42,655 bases of DNA from an uncultured Burkholderiales bacterium (GCA_937873395.1 CALMYH010000094.1:1-42655), one strand, 5' to 3'; positions 27,099 to 36,310 are shown, counted from the first letter of the stretch. Notes: generated from the sequence alone by a model not told the origin. Translations and numbers: made by a program.

Positions 27099-27926
27099 AT
27101 GCAACTTGAAGCCCTGCTCAACTATCCGCGCGCCTTGCCGACCATGCCCCGCAGCGTGTCGGACCTGCTGGCGGAGATGAACAAGGAAGACCCCAGCCCG
27201 AAGCGGGTGGGAGACCTGATTGCCCGTGACCCGGCACTCACCACCCGGGTGCTGCGGCTGTCGAACTCGGCTTTTTTCCGGGTCAGCCGCAAGATCGGCA
27301 ATGCCGACGAGGCAGTGGCGCTGCTGGGCATGACCCATGTGCGCTCGCTGGTGATGGCGGCGGCCCTGGGCGCCAGCTTCAAGAACATCCCGGGCATGGA
27401 TCTCAAGCAGTTCTGGCGCTACAGCCTGCGGGTGGCCGATATTTCCCGTTCGCTGGCGGGCATCTTGCGACAGAACGAAGGCAACGCCTTCACGGCCGGC
27501 CTGATCCATTGCATCGGCGAACTGGTCATGCACATCGCGATGCCCGACGAGATGATGCCCATCGACATGCTCACCTCGCCGCTGGACCTGCAAAGGGGTA
27601 TCGCCGAGCAGAATGCTTTTGGGTACACCTATGCGGACGTCAGCGCCGGCATGGTCGAGAAGTGGCAGTTTCCGCGCGAGATGGTCAGTGCCTTGCGTCA
27701 CCAGATTGCGCCCTTTGAGGGTGAGCACTACGACACCCTGGGCGGCATCATCCACCTCGCGGCCTGGCGTGCACGGGCAGAAGAGATCCACCTGGACAAC
27801 AACGGTCTGGTGGCGACCTTCCCCGACATGGTCGGGCTGTCGCTGGGACTGGATCTGGACAGTGTGCTCGGCAAGGACCCTGCCGAGTGGTCGTTCAGCC
27901 ACGCACTCGGTGCTTTTGTCGACTGA
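27099..27926 (+). CDS. HDOD domain protein (tandem copy 1)
   Basis: A 275-residue protein made almost entirely of an HDOD domain, a non-catalytic relative of HD phosphohydrolases found in signalling proteins. Typical segments are DLIARDPALTTRVLRLSNSAFF, AVALLGMTHVRSLVMAAALG and FWRYSLRVADISR. The HD position reads AGLIHCIGELVMH: the metal-binding Asp of HD enzymes is Cys here, consistent with a non-enzymatic role. It has no fused output domain. It starts ATGCAACTTGAAGCC and lies 84 bp before a second HDOD gene of exactly the same length. A regulatory role in stress, motility or c-di-GMP signalling is known for some relatives; the role here is unknown. Confidence 0.9.
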   Translation: MQLEALLNYPRALPTMPRSVSDLLAEMNKEDPSPKRVGDLIARDPALTTRVLRLSNSAFFRVSRKIGNADEAVALLGMTHVRSLVMAAALGASFKNIPGMDLKQFWRYSLRVADISRSLAGILRQNEGNAFTAGLIHCIGELVMHIAMPDEMMPIDMLTSPLDLQRGIAEQNAFGYTYADVSAGMVEKWQFPREMVSALRHQIAPFEGEHYDTLGGIIHLAAWRARAEEIHLDNNGLVATFPDMVGLSLGLDLDSVLGKDPAEWSFSHALGAFVD

Positions 27927-28010
27927 TGGGCGGGCCCTCAAGTCTGTCTCCCGCGCGACGATAACCCCCATACCTCTCCTCCCCGTTTCCCTCAGCAAGG
28001 CAGGTGCATC

Positions 28011-28838
28011 ATGCAGATCGAGAAACTCCTCAAGCAACCCAACGCGCTGCCTTCGGCCCCCAAGGTGGTGCGCCAGCTGATCGACACCTTCGACCAGGAG
28101 GAGGTCGACATGGTGCGGGTGGCAGCCCTGATCCAGGAAGACCCGGTGCTCACGGCCAAGCTGCTGAAGATGGCCAACTCGGCCTTCTTCGGCCTCACCC
28201 GGTCGGTCACGAACGCCCGCGAGGCGCTCAATGTGATGGGCCTCATGAAGGTGCGGGCGCTGGTGATCGCCGCCTCGCTGGGAGAGGGATTTCACTGTGT
28301 CGGTGGTGTCAACCTGAACCAGTTCTGGCGCTACAGCCTGAATACCGCCAACCTGGCCCGCTACCTGGCCCTGCCGATCCGCATCGACGAGAACACCGCC
28401 TTCACCGCCGGTCTCATCCACTGCGTCGGTGAACTGGTGATGCACGTCGGCATGCCCGAGGCCATGCTCGACCTCGACCGCAGTGTGCCCATGCTAGACC
28501 TCAAACGCGCCCGTGCCGAAAAAGGCCTGTTCGGCTACCACTATGCCGATGTGGGGGCAGCGCTGGCGCGCGAATGGCGTTTTCCCAAGCGAATGATCCA
28601 GGCCATCGAGCACCAGGTCGCTCCGTTCGACAACGACATCTACGAGCCCATTGCCGGCGTCATCCACATCGCCAGCTGGCGCGCCCGTGCGCAGGAACTG
28701 GATCTGCGCAACGAACTGCTGATCAACACCTATCCCGACCCGGTCGGGCTGGTGCTGGGCATCGATCCGGACACGGTGATCGGTGAGGAGATTCCGGCCC
28801 TGACCCGCGAGCATGCGGCCGAGAGCGAATCGGCCTGA
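28011..28838 (+). CDS. HDOD domain protein (tandem copy 2)
   Basis: Also 275 residues and colinear with the preceding protein: MQIEKLLKQPNALPSAPK against MQLEALLNYPRALPTMPR, LIQEDPVLTAKLLKMANSAFF, QFWRYSLNTANLARYL, and AGLIHCVGELVMH with the same His-Cys replacement of His-Asp. The pair clearly arose by tandem duplication. A short acidic tail replaces the last helix of copy 1. The ribosome site is within GCAAGGCAGGTGC. Expression could be shared with copy 1 or separate. No partner domain is fused, so it may act by binding other signalling proteins. Confidence 0.9.
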   Translation: MQIEKLLKQPNALPSAPKVVRQLIDTFDQEEVDMVRVAALIQEDPVLTAKLLKMANSAFFGLTRSVTNAREALNVMGLMKVRALVIAASLGEGFHCVGGVNLNQFWRYSLNTANLARYLALPIRIDENTAFTAGLIHCVGELVMHVGMPEAMLDLDRSVPMLDLKRARAEKGLFGYHYADVGAALAREWRFPKRMIQAIEHQVAPFDNDIYEPIAGVIHIASWRARAQELDLRNELLINTYPDPVGLVLGIDPDTVIGEEIPALTREHAAESESA

Positions 28839-28883
28839 ACCGCTGGCGCCCTGGTTTCCTGCCTGCGCCACAATCGCAGGCTT

Positions 28884-29984
28884 ATGGGAACTCCTGCACT
28901 GCGCCTGTACGCGGGTCCGATCGCCCGGCGTCATATCGAACAGCACGGTCTGCGTCCGCAGGACGTGGGCACCATTCCTGCCGCAGCCGGCGGGCCCAAA
29001 GGTCTGATCCTGGGGCCGCTGGACCGTTTCATCTTCGGTGACTGGCTCGTGGCCAGCCAGCAGCCGGTTCATCTGGTGGGCGCTTCCATCGGTGCCTGGC
29101 GCATGGCCACGGCCTGCCTGGACCGGGCATGTGACGCGTTCGAGCGGCTGGAGCGAGACTACATTGCCCAGCACCACCCGCCGCCCCCCGGCAAGAAGCG
29201 CCCAGCGCCGGAAGCCATCAGTGAGGTGTTTGCGGGCAATCTGAGAGCCTTCTACAGCGGCCGAATCGCCGAGGTGCTCAATCACCCGCGCTACCGGCTT
29301 CATGTCGTCACGTCCCGCGGTCGCCACCTTCTGCACCGGGAAGGTGCGGTCCGCACGCCACTGGGCTACCTGGGTGCTTTCGCCGCCAACGCCCTGCACC
29401 GCCGCGCACTGGGCGCCTGGCTGGAGCGGGTGGTTTTCTCGTCGGCCGATGCTGCCAACGGTCAGGCCTGGCATTTGCCGTTTGCCGTGCAGGACTTTCC
29501 GACCCGCCAGGTGGTGCTGCGCGAGGACAACTTCATGGACGCCTTGCAGGCCAGTTGCTCGATCCCTTTCGTACTGAAACCGGTGCACGGCATTGCCGGT
29601 GCGCCGCCCGGCTCCTACTGGGATGGCGGCATCACCGACTACCACCTGCACCTGCACTACCAGCCGCCACCCACCTCGCCTATCGTGTTGTACCCGCATT
29701 TCCAGCGTGCGGTGGTGCCGGGCTGGCTGGACAAACCCTGGCGATCCCGCCATCGGGCCAGCCCCGCCCTGGACGCCATGCTGGTGCTCGCGCCCGATCT
29801 GAATTGGGTGCAGACCCTGCCCGGTGGCAAACTCCCCGACCGCAACGACTTCACCCGTTTCGCCCACGATCCGCAGACCCGCATGCGGCACTGGAACACG
29901 GCCGTCGGTGCCGCGCGCCAACTGGCCGATGAATTCGCGGCATGGCTGGAGTCCCCGGACCCGGGGCGTGTCGAACCCTTGTGA
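28884..29984 (+). CDS. patatin-like phospholipase family protein
   Basis: A 366-residue protein with a Ser-Asp dyad of the patatin type. The oxyanion loop AAAGGPKG is at 33-40, the nucleophile Ser68 in VGASIGAWR and the catalytic Asp247 in YWDGGITDYH. Patatins cleave acyl groups from phospholipids or other lipids. The serine loop comes unusually early, and the region between it and the Asp is rich in basic and proline residues (QHHPPPPGKKRP), unlike plant patatins, so it belongs to an atypical bacterial branch. No signal peptide is seen, so it should be cytosolic unless it binds membranes. It is convergent with slyX, separated by 42 bp. Confidence 0.82.
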   Translation: MGTPALRLYAGPIARRHIEQHGLRPQDVGTIPAAAGGPKGLILGPLDRFIFGDWLVASQQPVHLVGASIGAWRMATACLDRACDAFERLERDYIAQHHPPPPGKKRPAPEAISEVFAGNLRAFYSGRIAEVLNHPRYRLHVVTSRGRHLLHREGAVRTPLGYLGAFAANALHRRALGAWLERVVFSSADAANGQAWHLPFAVQDFPTRQVVLREDNFMDALQASCSIPFVLKPVHGIAGAPPGSYWDGGITDYHLHLHYQPPPTSPIVLYPHFQRAVVPGWLDKPWRSRHRASPALDAMLVLAPDLNWVQTLPGGKLPDRNDFTRFAHDPQTRMRHWNTAVGAARQLADEFAAWLESPDPGRVEPL

Positions 29985-30026
29985 GGCCCGATCCCTTCCT
30001 GCGTTCGGCGTGCGCAGGGCCGCCGG

Positions 30027-30245
30027 TCAGTAATGGGGTGGCCGTTCGTCCGTTGGTCCGGCCAATGATTCCGGGTCATCGCCGTGCTGTCTCCTGCGCA
30101 GGCGAACCAGCTCGCGCGCCAGCAGTTCGATCTGTTCCTGTTGTCTGGCCACGGTGGCGTTGAGCGTGTCCAGCAAGTCTTCCGCGAAGGCGAGCTTGAC
30201 CTCCAGCTGTGTGATGCGTTCGTCGGCGGGGTGTGTCTGGGGCAT
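30027..30245 (-). CDS. slyX: SlyX family protein
   Basis: A 72-residue acidic coiled-coil protein, the same length as E. coli SlyX. It has a heptad-like helix (RITQLEVKLAFAEDLLDTLN onward), a basic LVRLRRR stretch, and the C-terminal ERPPHY that is the family hallmark. The ATG at 30245 is preferred; the frame is open upstream through the 3' end of cbbR, but those residues are unrelated. It lies 29 bp downstream of cbbR on the same strand and is probably co-transcribed. Its molecular function is not established. Confidence 0.9.
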   Translation of the reverse strand: MPQTHPADERITQLEVKLAFAEDLLDTLNATVARQQEQIELLARELVRLRRRQHGDDPESLAGPTDERPPHY

Positions 30246-30274
30246 GGGGCTGTTCTTGGGTGGAACGCAGATCT

Positions 30275-31216
30275 TCAGGCCGATGGAGGCAGATTCGGCA
30301 GCGACCCGTACCTGTCGGCCAGAAAACTCTCGGCGCGCTCGAGCATGAAATAGCGAAACGCCTCGGCTGCCGGTGAGAGAAGCTTGGACAGGGTGTGTAC
30401 CACATTCCATCCCCGGACGACCGGTGTGCCCTCGACGTCCAGCGTGGCGATCAGGCCGTGCTCCAGTTCCAGGCCGATGGTGTGCAGCGACAGAAAACTG
30501 ATGCCCATGCCGGCCATCACCGCCTGCTTGATGGTCTCGTTGCTTGTCATCTCCATCACGACGCGCGGCTCCATGCGCGACCTTTCCAGGAACTTCTCCA
30601 TGGCGGCCCGCGTGCCGGAGCCCCGCTCGCGCAGGATGAAGCCGTAAGGCCGTAAGGATTCCACCGTCGGGTGGCCGATCTTGAGCAGCGGGTGGTCGGT
30701 GGGCGCCACGAACACGTGGGGGTGGGCCGCGAACGGCTCGGCCCGGGTGGCCAGCTCGGTCGGTGGCCGGCCCATGACGGCGATGTCCACCTCGTTGCCC
30801 TGCAGCATCTTCACCAGCTGTTCCCGGTTGCCCACCACCAGCCGGATTTCGATGCCCTCGTGCTCGTGCTTGAACTCGGCCAGCAGGCGCGGCAGGAAAT
30901 ACTTGGCGGTGCTGACCATGCCGATGGTCAGTTGCCCCACTTCCAGCCGCTGCAGCCGGGCGGCCGCATCTTCGGCGTCCTTGAGCGTGGCCAACATTTT
31001 GCGGGCGTAGACCAGCATGTATTCGCCTGCCGTGGTCAGGGCGACCTGGCGTCCGTTGCGTTCGAACAGCGGCAAGCCCACATGGCCTTCGAGCTCCTTG
31101 ACCTGCATGGTCACGGCGGGAGGAGACAGGTGAAGCACCTCCGCAGCACGCGCAAAACTCAGTTGGCGCGCGACCTCGGAAAACACCCGCAGTTGCCGAA
31201 AGGTGGCGTTTTTCAT
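30275..31216 (-). CDS. cbbR: LysR-type transcriptional regulator CbbR
   Basis: A 313-residue LysR-family regulator. The N-terminal winged helix-turn-helix is at about 1-60 (FARAAEVLHLSPPAVTMQVKELE, GLPLFER). The C-terminal periplasmic-binding-protein-like effector domain contains FVAPTDHPL, RERGSGTRAAMEKF and GISFLSLHTI, all typical of CbbR, which activates Calvin-cycle genes and senses metabolites. The assignment is supported by divergent placement 112 bp from cbbYFPTZA. The start at 31216 fits the family N-terminus MKNATFRQLRVF; the open frame extends far upstream without similarity. The CAT start overlaps a 16-bp palindrome, suggesting autoregulation. Confidence 0.92.
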   Translation of the reverse strand: MKNATFRQLRVFSEVARQLSFARAAEVLHLSPPAVTMQVKELEGHVGLPLFERNGRQVALTTAGEYMLVYARKMLATLKDAEDAAARLQRLEVGQLTIGMVSTAKYFLPRLLAEFKHEHEGIEIRLVVGNREQLVKMLQGNEVDIAVMGRPPTELATRAEPFAAHPHVFVAPTDHPLLKIGHPTVESLRPYGFILRERGSGTRAAMEKFLERSRMEPRVVMEMTSNETIKQAVMAGMGISFLSLHTIGLELEHGLIATLDVEGTPVVRGWNVVHTLSKLLSPAAEAFRYFMLERAESFLADRYGSLPNLPPSA

Positions 31217-31231
31217 TAAGTTAATACTTAA
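31216..31231. promoter_or_regulatory. CbbR operator candidate
   Basis: A perfect 16-bp palindrome, TTAAGT-TAAT-ACTTAA, overlaps the cbbR start codon and lies 22 bp upstream of the predicted -35 of the divergent cbb operon. LysR-type activators bind interrupted palindromes at this kind of position. The whole 112-bp intergenic region is markedly AT-rich compared with its surroundings. Confidence 0.5.
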
Positions 31232-31253
31232 TTGAAGATCAACAAAATGTGAA

Positions 31254-31282
31254 TTTACCTTATTTAATCCATTGCTTATAGT
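31254..31282 (+). promoter_or_regulatory. sigma70-type promoter of the cbb operon
   Basis: TTTACC (31254-31259) and TATAGT (31277-31282) are separated by exactly 17 bp. The cbbY ATG is at 31329. With the palindrome at 31216 upstream, this is the expected layout of a CbbR-activated promoter. Confidence 0.65.
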
Positions 31283-31328
31283 CCCTTCAACCCCGAGCGC
31301 ATTGGGGGCTTCTTGGAAGGTGGACCCC

Positions 31329-32066
31329 ATGCTGCGAGCCCTGATCTTTGATGTCGACGGTACCCTGGCCGACACCGAGAGCGTGCATTTGGCCGCCTTC
31401 AACCACGCGTTCTCACAGGAGGGACTGGGTTGGCACTGGAGCACGGAGCAGTACACCGATCTGCTGGCCATCTCGGGTGGCAAGGAACGCATGATGCACT
31501 TCTGGCGCAGCCAGAACCCCGAGATCACCGAGGTCGAGGGCGGCGCCTTGTCGGCCACGATGGATCGCCTGCACGAGATCAAGACGGCCTGGTACGAGGC
31601 GGCGGTGAACGGTGGGGCCGTGACCCTGCGCCCCGGTGTGCTGGCCCTGATGGACGAAGCCCGTTCGCAGGGACTGCAGCTGGCCATCGCCACCACCACC
31701 TCGCCGGTGAACATTGCCGCGCTGCTGCGCAATGCCATCGGCGCCGACTGGCGCAAGCTGTTCCTGGCTGTGGGTGATGCCTCCACAGCGCCGGTCAAGA
31801 AGCCCCACCCGCAGGTCTACCTGCAGGTGCTGCGCGACATGGGCCTGGCGCCCCAGTCCTGCGTGGCCTTCGAGGATTCGGCCAACGGCCTGAAGGCCGC
31901 CAGCGCCGCAGGCCTGGCCACTGTCATCACACCCAATGGTTTCACGGCACACCATGATTTCCAGGGAGCCTTGCGTGTTGTGCCCGACCTGACCCACGTC
32001 AACCTCGCTCGCCTGCGCGAGTGGCTGTTCGCGGCCAGCGTCCGCCAGCTCAGGACCGCCGCGTGA
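31329..32066 (+). CDS. cbbY: HAD-family hydrolase CbbY
   Basis: A 245-residue haloacid dehalogenase-superfamily phosphatase. CbbY enzymes remove the RuBisCO inhibitor xylulose-1,5-bisphosphate. Motif I is FDVDGTLADTES with nucleophile Asp8 and Asp10. The C1-cap helices follow (about 17-85), then motif II TTTSP, Lys in KKPHPQVYL (motif III) and motif IV FEDSANGLKAA. The start at 31329 gives the family N-terminus MLRALIF; a longer frame from 31272 would include the promoter. It is the first gene of the operon, which is unusual because RuBisCO genes normally come first. Confidence 0.92.
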   Translation: MLRALIFDVDGTLADTESVHLAAFNHAFSQEGLGWHWSTEQYTDLLAISGGKERMMHFWRSQNPEITEVEGGALSATMDRLHEIKTAWYEAAVNGGAVTLRPGVLALMDEARSQGLQLAIATTTSPVNIAALLRNAIGADWRKLFLAVGDASTAPVKKPHPQVYLQVLRDMGLAPQSCVAFEDSANGLKAASAAGLATVITPNGFTAHHDFQGALRVVPDLTHVNLARLREWLFAASVRQLRTAA

Positions 32067-32147
32067 GTGGCCTGGCTACCGGGGTCTTCGCTCCTCCCGC
32101 GCCAGGCACTGAATACCGATCGATTCCCGATTCCTGAGAGAACGAGC

Positions 32148-33242
32148 ATGACCATCCGCCGCCGCTTCACCCTCACGCAGTACCTGATCGAACAGCGTCG
32201 CCGCTTTCCCAGCGCCAGTGGAGACTTCAATGCCCTGCTGCTGGACGTGGCGCTGGCCTGCAAGGCCATCGCCCGCTCTGTTGCACTGGGCGAACTCGGT
32301 GCTGTGCTCAGCCATGTCGATCAGGACGTGGCTGCCACCGTCAATGTGCAGGGTGAAGAGCAGAAGCGCCTGGATGTGATCAGCAACGCCTACTTCACCG
32401 AGATGACCGAGTGGGGCGGGCATCTGGCGGGCATGGCCTCCGAAGAGATGGACCAGCCCTACCAGATTCCGGCGCCACACCAGCGCGGCAAGTACCTGCT
32501 GGTGTTCGACCCGCTCGACGGGTCCGGCAACCTGGACGTCAACGTCACCGTCGGCAGCATCTTCAGCATCCTGCGTGCGCCGCAGGAGGTCGTCGACAGC
32601 GGGCGCGATGTGGTCGAGGCCGACTTTCTGCAGCCCGGTGCGGAACAGATGGCGGCCGGCTACGCGTTGTATGGACCGACCACCATGCTGGTGCTGACCG
32701 TGGGGAACGGCGTGGCGGGCTTCACGCTCGATCCCAACCTGGGTCAGTTCATGCTGACCCACCCCAACATGAAGGTGCCCGAGGAAACCCATGAGTTCGC
32801 CATCAACGCCTCCAACAGCCGCTTCTGGGAAGCCCCCATCAAGCGCTACGTGGACGAGTGCCTGGCCGGCAGGACCGGCCCGCGTGGCAAGGATTTCAAC
32901 ATGCGCTGGATCGCCTCCATGGTGGCCGAAGCCCACCGCATCCTGATGCGCGGTGGGGTCTTCATGTACCCGAAGGACACCAAGGACCCGGCCAAGGCCG
33001 GGCGATTGCGGTTGCTGTATGAAGCCAACCCCGTGGGCATGATCATCGAGCAGGCCGGCGGCCGCGCCAGCACCGGGCGCGAACCGGTGCTGCAGGCCCG
33101 GCCCACCACGCTGCACCAGCGCATCGGCCTGGTGTTCGGCAGCAAGAGCGAGGTCGAGCGCATCGAGCGCTACCACCGTGAGCCCGTGGCCTACAAGGAC
33201 GACAGCCCGCTGTTCGCCGAGCGCTCGCTCTTCCGTGCCTGA
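32148..33242 (+). CDS. cbbF: fructose-1,6-bisphosphatase class 1 CbbF
   Basis: A 364-residue class I FBPase that hydrolyses fructose 1,6-bisphosphate, and in Calvin-cycle bacteria often also sedoheptulose 1,7-bisphosphate. The metal-binding motif [13 protein letters not shown] (Asp121, Asp124) and the later [22 protein letters not shown] and [10 protein letters not shown] blocks are characteristic. The ATG at 32148 follows GAGAGAACGAGC; the upstream open frame is not conserved. It lies 29 bp from cbbP. It is the Calvin-cycle paralogue by context; a gluconeogenic copy may exist elsewhere. Confidence 0.95.
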   Translation: MTIRRRFTLTQYLIEQRRRFPSASGDFNALLLDVALACKAIARSVALGELGAVLSHVDQDVAATVNVQGEEQKRLDVISNAYFTEMTEWGGHLAGMASEEMDQPYQIPAPHQRGKYLLVFDPLDGSGNLDVNVTVGSIFSILRAPQEVVDSGRDVVEADFLQPGAEQMAAGYALYGPTTMLVLTVGNGVAGFTLDPNLGQFMLTHPNMKVPEETHEFAINASNSRFWEAPIKRYVDECLAGRTGPRGKDFNMRWIASMVAEAHRILMRGGVFMYPKDTKDPAKAGRLRLLYEANPVGMIIEQAGGRASTGREPVLQARPTTLHQRIGLVFGSKSEVERIERYHREPVAYKDDSPLFAERSLFRA

Positions 33243-33271
33243 CAAGCATCTGCATTGACCGGAGCCCCTCC

Positions 33272-34156
33272 ATGTCGGAAAGACATCCCATCATCGCCAT
33301 CACCGGTTCGTCCGGGGCCGGTACATCCACCGTCACCCGCACTTTCCAGAACATCTTTCGTCGTGAAGAGATCACAGCCGCCGTGATCGAGGGCGACAGC
33401 TTCCACCGCTTCGACCGCAAGAGCATGAAGGCCCGCATGGCCGAGGAGGAGGCCAGGGGCAACCGGCACTTCAGCCACTTCGGTGCAGAGGGCAACCTGT
33501 TCGAAGACATCGAGGCCCTGTTTCGCCAGTACGCCACCGACGGCACCGGCCGTTGCCGCAAATACCTGCACAACGCCGAAGAGGCCGCGCCCTACGGGCA
33601 GGACCCGGGCACGTTCACGCCCTGGGAGGACATTCCTTCGGGCACCGACGTGCTGTTCTACGAGGGCCTTCACGGCGCGGTCAAGACCGACAAGGTCGAC
33701 ATTGCACAGTACCCCGACCTGCTCATCGGTGTCGTGCCCTCGATCAACCTGGAGTGGATCCAGAAGCTGATCCGCGACAAGACCCAGCGTGGCTACAGCC
33801 AGGAAGCGGTGGTCGACACCATCCTGCGCCGCATGCCCGATTACGTGAACTACATCGTGCCCCAGTTCGGCCTGACGCACGTGAACTTCCAGCGTGTGCC
33901 GGTGGTGGACACCTCCAACCCCTTCATCTCGCGCGACATCCCGACCGCCGACGAGAGCATGGTGGTGATCCGGTTTGCCAAACCCAAGGGCATCGACTTC
34001 CAGTACCTGCTGAACATGATCAACGGTTCCTGGATGAGCCGCGCCAACACCATCGTCGTGCCTGGCGGCAAGATGGAACTGGCGATGCAGCTGATCTTCA
34101 CGCCCTTCATATGGCGCATGATGGAACGGCGCAAGCGCGCCATGGGTCTGGGCTGA
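33272..34156 (+). CDS. cbbP: phosphoribulokinase CbbP
   Basis: A 294-residue prokaryotic class I phosphoribulokinase that makes ribulose 1,5-bisphosphate, the RuBisCO substrate, from ribulose 5-phosphate and ATP. The P-loop is GSSGAGTST (12-20). Downstream are [10 protein letters not shown], with the catalytic acidic residue, and [33 protein letters not shown], all diagnostic. It lies between cbbF and cbbT with short gaps. PRK has no role outside the Calvin pathway, so it is strong evidence that this organism fixes CO2, even though cbbLS/cbbM are not in the window. Confidence 0.97.
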   Translation: MSERHPIIAITGSSGAGTSTVTRTFQNIFRREEITAAVIEGDSFHRFDRKSMKARMAEEEARGNRHFSHFGAEGNLFEDIEALFRQYATDGTGRCRKYLHNAEEAAPYGQDPGTFTPWEDIPSGTDVLFYEGLHGAVKTDKVDIAQYPDLLIGVVPSINLEWIQKLIRDKTQRGYSQEAVVDTILRRMPDYVNYIVPQFGLTHVNFQRVPVVDTSNPFISRDIPTADESMVVIRFAKPKGIDFQYLLNMINGSWMSRANTIVVPGGKMELAMQLIFTPFIWRMMERRKRAMGLG

Positions 34157-34170
34157 ACGGGAGCGACACG

Positions 34171-36195
34171 ATGAAGAACCCTTCACCCGAACTCGCTCGC
34201 CAGATGGCCAACGCCATCCGCATGTTGTCTGTGGATGCGGTGGAAAAGGCCAGAAGCGGCCACCCCGGTGCGCCCATGGGCATGGCCGACATCGCCGAGG
34301 TGCTGTGGAACCGGCACCTGAAGCACAACCCGGCCAATCCGCACTGGCCGGACCGGGACCGCTTCGTGCTGTCCAATGGCCACGGTTCGATGCTGATCTA
34401 CGCGCTGCTGCACCTGACGGGCTATGACCTGCCGATGGAGGAGCTTCAACGTTTCCGGCAGCTGCACAGCAAGACCGCCGGCCACCCCGAGGTGGGCATC
34501 ACGCCGGGTGTGGAAACCACCACCGGGCCGTTGGGGCAGGGCATCGGCAACGCGGTCGGCATGGCGCTGGCCGAGAAGCTGCTGGCTCAGGAGTTCAACC
34601 GTGAGGACGAGGACGTCAGCCACTACATCGTCGACCATTTCACCTATGTGTTCCTGGGTGACGGCTGCATGATGGAGGGCATCAGCCACGAGGCCTGCGC
34701 CCTGGCCGGTACCCTGCGCCTGTCCAAACTGGTGGCCGTGTACGACGACAACGGCATTTCCATCGACGGCCATGTCGAAGGCTGGTTCACCGATGACACA
34801 CCGCAGCGCTTCGAGGCCTATGGCTGGAATGTCATCCGTGGCGTCGACGGCCATGACCCGGCTGCGGTCAATGCAGCGCTCATCGCGGCCCGCCGGCAGG
34901 CGGTCCAGAACGATGGCAAACCCACCCTGATCTGCTGCAAGACGGTGATCGGCCAGGGATCGCCCAACAAGGCCGGCACGCACGACGTCCACGGTGCCGC
35001 ACTGGGCGCCGCCGAGGTGGCAGCCACCCGCGAGGCCCTGGGGTGGACGGCGGCGCCATTCGAGGTCCCGGCCGAGATCGCCGCTGCCTGGGACGCCCGC
35101 GAAGCCGGCGCCGCCGCCGAACGCGACTGGCAGGTGCGCTTCGAGGCCTACCGCCTCCAGTACCCGCTGGAAGCCGCCGAGCTGGAGCGCCGCATGGCGG
35201 GCGACCTGCTGCCGCAGTTCGAAACACGCCTGCCCGAGTGGCTGGCCAGCATCGCTGACCGGGAGGAGGCGGTCGCCACCCGCAAGGCCAGCCAGAACAC
35301 GCTGGATCTGCTGGCGCCGCTGGTGCCCGAGTTCTTCGGTGGCAGCGCCGACCTGACCGGCTCCAACCTCACCAACTTCAAAGGCTGCGTGAAGGCGGGC
35401 CGCGATGCCTGGGGCAACCACCTGAGCTACGGTGTGCGCGAGTTCGGCATGGCGGCCATCATGAACGGCATCGCACTGCATGGCGGCTACATCCCCTACG
35501 GCGGCACCTTCCTGACCTTCAGCGACTACAGCCGTAACGCCATCCGCATGGCGGCCCTGATGAAGCTGCGCGTGGTGCACGTCTTCACCCACGACTCCAT
35601 CGGCCTGGGCGAAGACGGTCCCACCCACCAGTCGGTCGAGCATGTGCCGAGCCTGCGCCTCATTCCCCAGCTGGATGTCTGGCGGCCGGCCGACGGCCTG
35701 GAGACGGCCGTCGCCTGGGTCTGTGCCGTCGAGCGCCGCGACGGACCGAGCGCGCTGTGCCTCTCGCGTCAGAACCTGCCGCGCGTGACCGCTCGCATCA
35801 GCGCCGGCCAGATCCGGCGGGGTGGCTACATCCTGTCCGAGATCGAACATCCTCAGGCCATCATCGTGGCCACCGGATCCGAGGTCGAGATCGCCTTGCA
35901 GGCGCAGGCCGTGCTGGCCGCCGATGGTGTACGCACCCGTGTGGTGTCCATGCCCAGCACCCATGTGTTCGACCGGCAGCCACAGGCCTACCAGGACATG
36001 GTGCTGCCCCTGGCGCTGCAGGTGGTGGCCGTGGAGGCGGCGCATCCGGACTTCTGGCGCAAATACGTCGGTCGCACCGGCGTGGTGATCGGCATCGCCA
36101 GCTTCGGCGAGTCGGCCCCCGCCAAGGACCTGTACCGCCATTTCGGCATCACGCCGACCCGTGTGGCGGATGCGGTGCGCGCCCTCGTGAATTAG
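34171..36195 (+). CDS. cbbT: transketolase CbbT
   Basis: A 674-residue thiamine-diphosphate enzyme transferring two-carbon units in the Calvin and pentose phosphate cycles. [20 protein letters not shown] is near residues 28-47 and the ThDP motif begins GDGCMMEG at 163. A pyrimidine-domain [18 protein letters not shown] segment and LSRQNLP complete the family set. The ATG at 34171 follows ACGGGAGCGAC, 14 bp after cbbP, and the long upstream open frame through cbbP is a shadow. Repeat copy 6 starts 3 bp after its stop, splitting the operon before cbbZ. Confidence 0.96.
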   Translation: MKNPSPELARQMANAIRMLSVDAVEKARSGHPGAPMGMADIAEVLWNRHLKHNPANPHWPDRDRFVLSNGHGSMLIYALLHLTGYDLPMEELQRFRQLHSKTAGHPEVGITPGVETTTGPLGQGIGNAVGMALAEKLLAQEFNREDEDVSHYIVDHFTYVFLGDGCMMEGISHEACALAGTLRLSKLVAVYDDNGISIDGHVEGWFTDDTPQRFEAYGWNVIRGVDGHDPAAVNAALIAARRQAVQNDGKPTLICCKTVIGQGSPNKAGTHDVHGAALGAAEVAATREALGWTAAPFEVPAEIAAAWDAREAGAAAERDWQVRFEAYRLQYPLEAAELERRMAGDLLPQFETRLPEWLASIADREEAVATRKASQNTLDLLAPLVPEFFGGSADLTGSNLTNFKGCVKAGRDAWGNHLSYGVREFGMAAIMNGIALHGGYIPYGGTFLTFSDYSRNAIRMAALMKLRVVHVFTHDSIGLGEDGPTHQSVEHVPSLRLIPQLDVWRPADGLETAVAWVCAVERRDGPSALCLSRQNLPRVTARISAGQIRRGGYILSEIEHPQAIIVATGSEVEIALQAQAVLAADGVRTRVVSMPSTHVFDRQPQAYQDMVLPLALQVVAVEAAHPDFWRKYVGRTGVVIGIASFGESAPAKDLYRHFGITPTRVADAVRALVN

Positions 36196-36198
36196 GAC

Positions 36199-36266
36199 CA
36201 CCCCCGTCGCGGCGCTCCGCCCCTCAAGGGGCAGCGCCTGCGGCCTGGCAGAGCCAGTTCCGCGGC
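36199..36266 (+). repeat. dispersed intergenic multi-hairpin repeat, copy 6
   Basis: Within the cbb operon, between cbbT and cbbZ. It has CCCCTCAAGGGG at 36220-36231 and CTGGCAGAGCCAG at 36245-36257, then TTCCGCGG. Relative to the other copies the second stem has a C-G pair replaced by T-A, a compensatory change that keeps the hairpin. Confidence 0.75.
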
Positions 36267-36310
36267 GCTCTGGATGAACAGCCCTTCACTCGCAAGGTGT
36301 GCAAATTTTG

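Noticed and set aside
29998-30018. Hairpin CCTGCG/CGCAGG between the convergent patatin-like and slyX genes
   Set aside because: Stem of only 6 bp with a 9-nt loop and no T-tract on either strand, so not supported as a terminator.
34183-36201. Minus-strand open frame of about 670 codons opposite cbbT
   Set aside because: Shadow frame of transketolase produced by GC-rich codon bias; no ribosome site or recognisable domain.
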